Source of the DNA: Amoebophrya sp. AT5.2
Taxonomy: Eukaryota > Sar > Dinophyceae > Syndiniales > Amoebophryaceae
Assembly: GCA_005223375.1 (NCBI GenBank)
Contig: RXOD01005494.1
Span: 1-13,764 of the forward strand
DNA length: 13,764 nucleotides
Reading direction: 5' to 3'
A model generated the notes under the pieces. That model saw nothing but the letters and a program-made list of their open reading frames with translations, made no database searches and was not told the DNA's origin. Position 1 is the stretch's first letter, and the number at the start of each line of letters is the position of its first letter. Made by a program: the position numbers and the translations under genes. Below are positions 9,001 through 13,764 of this stretch, one piece after another.

Positions 9001-11397
9001 AGACATGGTTTTGCGGGCGACGTCGGCCCAGGGAAGGAAATTCCTCAGGTAAACCCGCAAAATTCCGAGGTCGAAAATCGACTCGGTCCTCGCGGACAGG
9101 GAGGCGGAGTGGTTTTGGAGGCGCCGCTTTCTGGAGCCGCCTGGTGCTGAAGAAGCAGGATCCGGCGACGCCGGGTCCGGGGTCTCTACTTCACCAGCTA
9201 TTTTTGCCTTCACTGGTGGCCGCTCCGACCCCGCTTGCGCCGTGGTTGAGCATGGCCTGAGCCGCTTGCCTTCGGAAAAAAGACCCTCCGTCGTGACCGA
9301 GGATAAGCCGTCGTCGACCGGTAGCGCCATTTTCCTCTTGATGTGCCTGTGCAGCACGTCACCACGAAACGCGAAGAACGCCAGCTTTGCGTTATGCACG
9401 TGCTTGCGCAAGTCGTCGAAAAGGGCCTGGCGGTCCCGGATGTCCTTCTGCGCCGTCGTCTGCAGGAATCGGAGCGACCACATGGAAGCCTTGCCGTGTA
9501 GCGCCATCTCCTCGGCTGGCGAGAGAAGATCACAAAATCCCTCCGGGTTATGCACCGCGTCTGCTGTAGAGGGGTCGGCGCAAAAAGTCTCTGTTGCGCT
9601 CCTGCCCGACGTGGTCGTGGCCTCCGTCGCCGCTGGTGGAGGTGTTCCGACCTTTTCGTCGGGCACGCCGTCGTCCTGGCTCAGCGCCCAACGACCGCGA
9701 CCTTTCGTCGAGGAAGCAACATCGGCGCACCTGCTGTGCCTGTCGGAATCACCCGCGTCGATGATAATTTGACCTGCCCTCGTGATGGTGGCAGAGGGAC
9801 CACCAGTCGTCGAAGTTCCGTTCACCGACGGCTGCTCGAGTTCGCTTCCGTCGCAACGGACCGTCGTATCCGCGCCACCTGTACTCGTCGAGATAGATGT
9901 GGGCACGGCCGCGGCAACTACCCCCGCGCTTGAGGAAGCAGTTCCCCTTCCCACAGACAAAGTCCCGGCGCATTGCGCAAGCGCGCGACTGGCCTCGCTG
10001 CGTTTCTTTGCGAGGTTGCCTTCGAGCAAAACGGAGCGCTTGTCGAAGCCGGCACTGTCAGCGTGCAGCACCAAGTCAGTTTCTGTGTAATGGTCACAAA
10101 CCACGGTCGTGTTGTTGATCACAATGTCGTCGTCGTACTCATGAAGGGATATGTCCAAGCCTTGCTCCAAGCGATGGAGGTCAAACAGGTCGGAAAATCT
10201 GGGCGTTTGTTCGCAGTTGGAAGTCTAAATACCTCTGCGTTCTTGTTCTTCTCAACAAAAACATATGTGCGTGACGTCTACGGGATTGCATTTCTACTTT
10301 TTTCTTTCGTTGTGTTCCGAACTCTACTAGCCTTCAGTGTTCCACATCCACTTCCGAACTCTACTAGCCTCCAGGCTGAGCCTGGGGCGATGGCAGATAA
10401 ACTTTGCATGCTTGCATCGGAAACACGTCGATCCGCATTTCAACGGCAGCAGAGGGATAGAAAGCGACCCAAGAAGAAGTAGAACCTCCCATGCGGCAGC
10501 TTCCGGCGTTCCGCCTCCGCAAGTGCGTGATACTCCCGCAGCGGCGATTCTGAGCCCCACAATCCCCAGTCGGTTCCGTTAACATCAGACAACGGCGAGT
10601 TGATCTTCAGGTACACGTGACAATCGCCACCGCCCGCGCTCCTCGAAGATGCGACGACATCTTCTGCTGCAGTTTCTCGCACTGCCGTTGCTGGGTCAGC
10701 TTGTTCCGAAGGTGGACCTACTTCTGGCAGTGAACCGCTGCCCCCAGGCGCGCTCAGAGGGCGCTCGCCACCCGAACCGGTCGTGGCCGAAGACGTTGAC
10801 CCACCGATCGTCGACGCAGTTGCAGCGGCAGCCGCGGAGTTAGTTCGATAGCAGCCCGTTTGTTTCTTCCATTCATGCAGGAACGTGAGCGCGGAGAAGA
10901 AGGACGCAACGGTGGCCCCGAGAGAGTGGACGATGTCCAGGCAGAACACTATGTGCAGGGGTGGCGGTAGTTCCCCCACCACCATGCCCCCCAACCCCAT
11001 GACAGTTGCGGTTGCGGTATAAGCGCCGCCACCGAGGGCCGTTGTACCAGCTGCTGCAGCGGCAAGCGGTAACATGATCGGAGCCGATGGAAGTAGCAAG
11101 AACGATGCAACGCGCTTGTTTTCGTGAGGTGGGGGGCGATCTGTGATCTTGATCTTCTCCGAAGTAGGCGAATCAATAGGGGCCAATACCGCGGCCGCGG
11201 CGGCGCGAAAGAAGGAAAAGACCGCCGTCACTCCCTCGCAGTACTTTGTTTAGGTATCAGCCCCTGCTGCTGCTAACGCTACCGCTTCAGGTTCAGCCTC
11301 TGGCTCTCCGGCGTCCGGCGGTCGTGGCGGCCGCTGCTTTAGTAGAATCCGTTACCAGCACTTGCACATGGACATGCAGGGATCCGATCGCGACCAT
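6034..11397 (-). CDS. Unrecognised protein of about 1650 residues, proposed three exons
   Basis: Proposed exons are 11397-11356, 11243-10486 and 10198-6034, giving 1654 residues. The 10198-6034 exon is one uninterrupted frame and certainly coding; the second junction is strong and the first exon and ATG are tentative. I recognise no family. Numbering on the full protein: hydrophobic Ala/Gly stretches near 15-130; low-complexity Ser/Thr/Pro linkers; the basic patch SRKRRL near 622-627; a globular-looking block about 876-1136 rich in aromatic and charged residues; a Glu/Gln-rich helix (about 1278-1305) running into RRKRRKR; another conserved-looking block about 1390-1520 (LITEVGTYWTDALIMQRLSR); and a C terminus with four Cys (near 1620, 1633, 1635, 1642) spaced C-x12-C-x-C-x6-C. 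The basic patches could direct it to the nucleus, but the N terminus is hydrophobic, so location is open. An alternative first exon starts at ATG 11503 in another frame. Confidence 0.75.
10199..10485 (-). other. Canonical GT-AG intron of the large gene (287 bp)
   Basis: The donor is GGGAG|GTTCTAC (10485) and the acceptor ACGCCCAG|ATTTTCC (10199). Both junctions are phase 2, so KLPHG-R-FSDLFDLHRLEQ reads through. The reading frame upstream of the acceptor is closed by a TAG and the upstream exon frame is closed by a stop after the donor, so an intron is required. Inside are two copies of a 19-bp repeat and a small hairpin (10371-10385). Confidence 0.75.
10315..10370 (-). repeat. 19-bp direct repeat pair in an intron
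   Basis: TTCCGAACTCTACTAGCCT occurs at 10315-10333 and identically at 10352-10370 on the plus strand, one unit every 37 bp. It sits in the GT-AG intron of the large gene, next to a stem CCAGGC/GCCTGG with a 3-base loop at 10371-10385. No function is apparent. Confidence 0.9.
11244..11355 (-). other. Possible GT-AG intron at the 5' end of the large gene (112 bp)
   Basis: The donor is CTG|GTAACG (11355) and the acceptor CTAAACAAAG| (11244), both phase 0. They would join a 14-codon first exon (MVAIGSLHVHVQVL) to YCEGVTAVFSFF, giving one continuous hydrophobic N terminus. The upstream frame stops inside the interval and the downstream frame is closed by a TAA just before the acceptor, so some splice is needed. 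Other donors are possible, for example TTG|GTGCGG in the frame that starts at ATG 11503. Confidence 0.35.
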
Positions 11398-12373
11398 GCC
11401 GACGCCGCACCAAGTTCCGAATCCCGGCACCCGTGTCGCCGCCGCGCTCGTCCTCGCCGTCGCCGCTCGGTTTCGGTGTCGCGGCCACGTTGGCCTTCAT
11501 CATGTTGTCGCTGCGACGAGTAAACGGCCATCATTTCCGCGCCGGTAACCCCGCACCGCGATGGATTTTCTCGACCGGCAGGCACGGCCACGGGGTCGGA
11601 GAGTCGTGTTTCAAGAAAAATAATGATCGCGAAAAGAATTTATTACCAGAGAAGTAATGAGAGCAGAGCTGCATTTGCTTTTGCCACGAATCAGGAAGCA
11701 GATCAAGATTGTTTAAGTTTGAAACCACGAAGTAGGTGAGTGAAGCCTCATCACGACAGACACGATAAATATCAGTTGCCAAGATGTGGGAACAAAATTC
11801 CGCGCCGTGATTTGAAGACTGGCTGTCTCGCAGGAACCACGGCGTGGCGCGTCGGCCTGTTTTATGTGAGCGTCTATGATGGGGGTTCAGCTCGATGAAA
11901 GTAAGTTCCGAAAGACGACCATGCTTGTTTCTTGGGTTAAGATTAAGAAGCAGTGCTTCTAGAAGCGTGCAGTGCTGGAAAAGAAAATCTTTCTAAATCA
12001 AAATCATTCGAATATGTTTACCTGATGAAAGCAGATGAGATGAATGCTATGATTTACATGCGTCTCATACTCTTACTCATTGTTTTCCCGCATGCGAGAC
12101 CGTAATTATGTGGCGATAGATCATTGATATTGATTGAATCAGATAGTACTAGTAGCATTGCATCGTGAATTTTAATTTTCGTGTTGCTCTCATCTTTATT
12201 CCGGTATTACTTGAATTTCGTTATGATGTTCCGAAGGAAAGCTTTTCCTTTTTTCGCAAAACCTCCAGGTGCACTTTCGTCGTTCTGTTTTGTTCTGCTC
12301 GCGTTTTGCGCACATCCAACACACTTTTTTCCATCCCACAAGTACACTTTCACTTCATGTTCATCCTCTAAGC
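11398..12373. other. AT-rich intergenic region upstream of the large gene
   Basis: Between the proposed start of the large gene and the stop codon of the right-hand gene, the sequence from about 11600 on is visibly richer in A and T than the coding parts. It probably holds promoter, 5' UTR and the 3' UTR of the right-hand gene. A minus-strand frame at 11782-11531 has no ATG at its start and AT-leaning codons, so I do not call it. GCTTCTAGAAGC at 11955-11966 is a perfect 12-bp palindrome. No tRNA or other RNA gene was found. Confidence 0.5.
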
Positions 12374-13764
12374 TTAGTACTCCGTCGGGTCACCAGCGTC
12401 AGCGATCTCCTGTGGTGGTCGTTCGGCCTCTGCGATTTTCCTGATGTTGAGCAGGTCGATCCCGTGTTGCACCTTCCTTTTTTTTTTGTTACCATCGTCG
12501 TCCTTGTCGTAGAATCGGTACATCGTGTTATCCTTTTGCGGGAAGATTTCCTTCAGCATCAGCGGGCGGATCGGCATGTCGTCCCAGGGTCCCCAGCTCT
12601 CCTCGATCAGCATGTGTTTGATCCGATTGCGGATCGGGATTTTTCTCTGCTCCACCTCCGTCTTGTTCATGTAATGCGCGAGGCAGCCCCACACGTCGGA
12701 GTAGTTCGACTCCGGCGCGTCCTGGGCGAGCTTCGCGCTGGGCTCCCGCATGGAGCCCGAGACGTTACCGCCCCGCGCTAGGAACGCCCGGTCAAACACC
12801 GACTTGCCGAGGGTGTCGTTAGAAGGAGAAAAAACCCATTTCCGGTTTGCCTTCTGATCTCGTGCGGGGTGTCGTAGAAGTCTACTAGACGAAATAAGTA
12901 GAAGTACTTACTATACGACACAGAATACCACTGAAATATCGGAGAAACGACATCAAGATCAACCCCCACCACCGACAAACCGCTGTGACTCCTTCAAGGT
13001 GCAGGAGTCAAGGCGAAGCCAGCCGCTGCTGCTTCCCTGCAGTTTTGCGTTTGCCCTACAACAAGGAAGATGCACCACGCCAAGGCAACCAAATCGACAG
13101 GAAGACGCAACACGCCAAGGCAAGAACCCGACCGATACAAGTAAAATCCCAAAAATCTTCCCTACAGCACTAAAAGTACGTAAATGGGTTGGATCTTCGT
13201 TCCTTAATGTCCGCGTCCTCAAACGCGTACTCCTGGAGCGCCACGATGTCCGCTTCGGTCGACGTCGGCTCCGCCGAGGCGGGGGGCGCTGGGTCAAAGG
13301 TCCGCAGGAGCATTTCGAAGCGCTCGTGCAGCTCCCGCGCGGTCTGCTCGCTCAGGGCCGCCGCCGCGCTTTCGTCCGCGCCCACCCTCTCCATCGCGAT
13401 GCTGGCGCGAAACACCTCGGAGATGTCGTTCTTCAGGCTGCTCACCTCGCCCTGCCAAATCTCCCGGTCCTGGACCTGGTTCGCGACGTCCTCGAACCCT
13501 TCGTACATCCCCAGCTCGTACCTCGTGACGTTCACGAGCAGCTGCTGCAGCTCCTTCCCCGGTCCGAAGATGGACCGCAGCGCGTCGAGCTGGCTCTCGT
13601 TCCGCTGCCGGCCGGTGATCAGGCCCCACTTGGGCAGCGCCTGCATCTCCCCGATCATGCGGTCCGCCCTATCGTCCTGCGGAGGCCGGTCCTCGGCGGC
13701 CGCACGCTCCATGGCCTCCTCGGTCACAACCACCTGGTTCGCGTGTATGGTGGGACCAGCTGGT
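12374..13764 (-). CDS. Unrecognised protein, 5' end beyond the window, two exons
   Basis: Exons are 13764-13208 (continuing off the right edge, frame open from PAGPTIHANQ) and 12813-12374, giving at least 331 residues and ending in TAA. The exons join as GAC A|CC CTC across introner-like element 2, restoring FEDADTLGKSVFDRAF. The visible part is soluble-looking, helical and acidic or charged, with no membrane segment: a Glu/Arg-rich N-terminal part, an Ala/Pro linker (about 165-172) and a C-terminal part containing WGPWDDMPIRPLMLKEIF. Near the C terminus DDDGNKKKRKVQHG carries a basic cluster that looks like a classical monopartite nuclear localisation signal. I recognise no family. The A10 tract encoding the lysines (12478-12487) is a place where a sequencing or replication slip would shift the frame. 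Confidence 0.8.
12478..12487 (-). repeat. A10 homopolymer in coding sequence
   Basis: Ten consecutive T on the plus strand give A10 in the message, encoding the lysines of GNKKKRKV. The frame is open on both sides with the length as given, so it appears correct here. Confidence 0.9.
12814..12818 (-). repeat. Target-site duplication, right copy (CGACA)
   Basis: These five bases follow CTAA of element 2 and match GGACA at 13212-13208 except for the first base. One diverged base would fit an older insertion than element 1. Confidence 0.6.
12819..12844 (-). repeat. Terminal inverted repeat, 3' arm of element 2
   Basis: On the plus strand this arm reads TTAGAAGGAGAAAAAACCC then ATTTCCG. It pairs imperfectly with the 5' arm at 13207-13179, which starts TTAAGGAACGAAG and contains CCCATTTACG. 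It is nearly the same as the matching arm of element 1. Confidence 0.65.
13179..13207 (-). repeat. Terminal inverted repeat, 5' arm of element 2
   Basis: The arm starts TTAAGGAACGAAG and contains ACCCATTTACG; the shared anchors with the 3' arm are TTAR, a GA-rich stretch and CCCATTT. Confidence 0.6.
13208..13212 (-). repeat. Target-site duplication, left copy (GGACA)
   Basis: These are the last five bases of the upstream exon, next to TTAAGG of element 2. They match CGACA at 12818-12814 at four of five positions. Confidence 0.6.

Larger units (their letters stand above)
12814..13207 (-). mobile_element. Introner-like element 2 acting as an intron (394 bp)
   Basis: On the minus strand it starts TTAAGGAACG at 13207 and ends GGGTTTTTTCTCCTTCTAA at 12819, followed by CGACA; the upstream exon ends GGACA, so the flanking repeat matches at four of five bases. 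Removing the element plus one repeat gives an in-frame junction between two open exons. The ends are not GT-AG. The last 19 bases differ from those of element 1 at three or so positions. The shared core includes GCGAAGCC (13013-13020; 2266-2273) and the motif ATACnAGTAAAAT (13135-13147; two copies in element 1 near 2184 and 2343). It also holds a 13-bp repeat CACGCCAAGGCAA twice (near 13077 and 13111) and a stem GACTCCT/AGGAGTC (12987-13009). Confidence 0.83.

Noticed and set aside
11531..11782. Minus-strand frame of 83 codons upstream of the large gene
   Set aside because: It begins at TTG rather than ATG, its codons are AT-leaning unlike the neighbours, and no in-phase splice to the large gene was clear.
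11955..11966. Perfect palindrome GCTTCTAGAAGC
   Set aside because: A single 12-bp palindrome in AT-rich intergenic DNA, with no partner or linked gene, is not enough to call an operator.
12020..12060. Possible C/D-box snoRNA because of TGATGA near 12023
   Set aside because: No D box (CTGA) at a sensible distance and no terminal stem were found.

Overview
The window is eukaryotic nuclear DNA. Three protein genes all lie on the minus strand, have spliceosomal-type introns, and encode long proteins loaded with Ser/Ala/Gly-rich low-complexity inserts. The co-directional layout, the mitochondrial-type FtsH protease and, above all, two introns built like transposons (5-bp target-site duplication plus terminal inverted repeats, no GT-AG) suggest a protist of the Amoebophrya/syndinian dinoflagellate kind. 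The organism is inference; the intron structure is read directly.

Layout from right to left, the direction of transcription. (1) 13764-12374: the 3' part of an unrecognised gene, two exons separated by introner-like element 2. (2) 12373-11398: AT-rich intergenic or 5' region with no supportable gene. (3) 11397-6034: an unrecognised protein of about 1650 residues, with two proposed canonical GT-AG introns; the second joins two long reading frames in phase, the first is tentative. (4) 6033-5190: intergenic. (5) 5189-175: a mitochondrial FtsH-type AAA+ zinc metalloprotease of 1467 residues in three exons. Its first intron is introner-like element 1 and its second is an ordinary 197-bp GT-AG intron. 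(6) 174-1: downstream flank ending in an 18-bp minisatellite at the window edge.

The main discovery is the intron family. Both copies begin TTAAGG and end in a T6/pyrimidine tract plus CTAA. Both carry imperfect terminal inverted repeats of about 25 bp containing CCATTT, share an internal core, and are flanked by 5-bp direct repeats (TTGGA/TTGGA and GGACA/CGACA). Removing element plus one repeat restores the reading frame exactly in both genes. Copy 1 interrupts the arginine-finger region of the protease and also holds a 42-bp near-copy of the exon it precedes, differing only at two synonymous third-codon positions. The protease itself is unusual: a Cys-rich zinc-finger-like module sits ahead of the AAA domain and large inserts sit in the lid and before the metal site, while all catalytic residues are kept.
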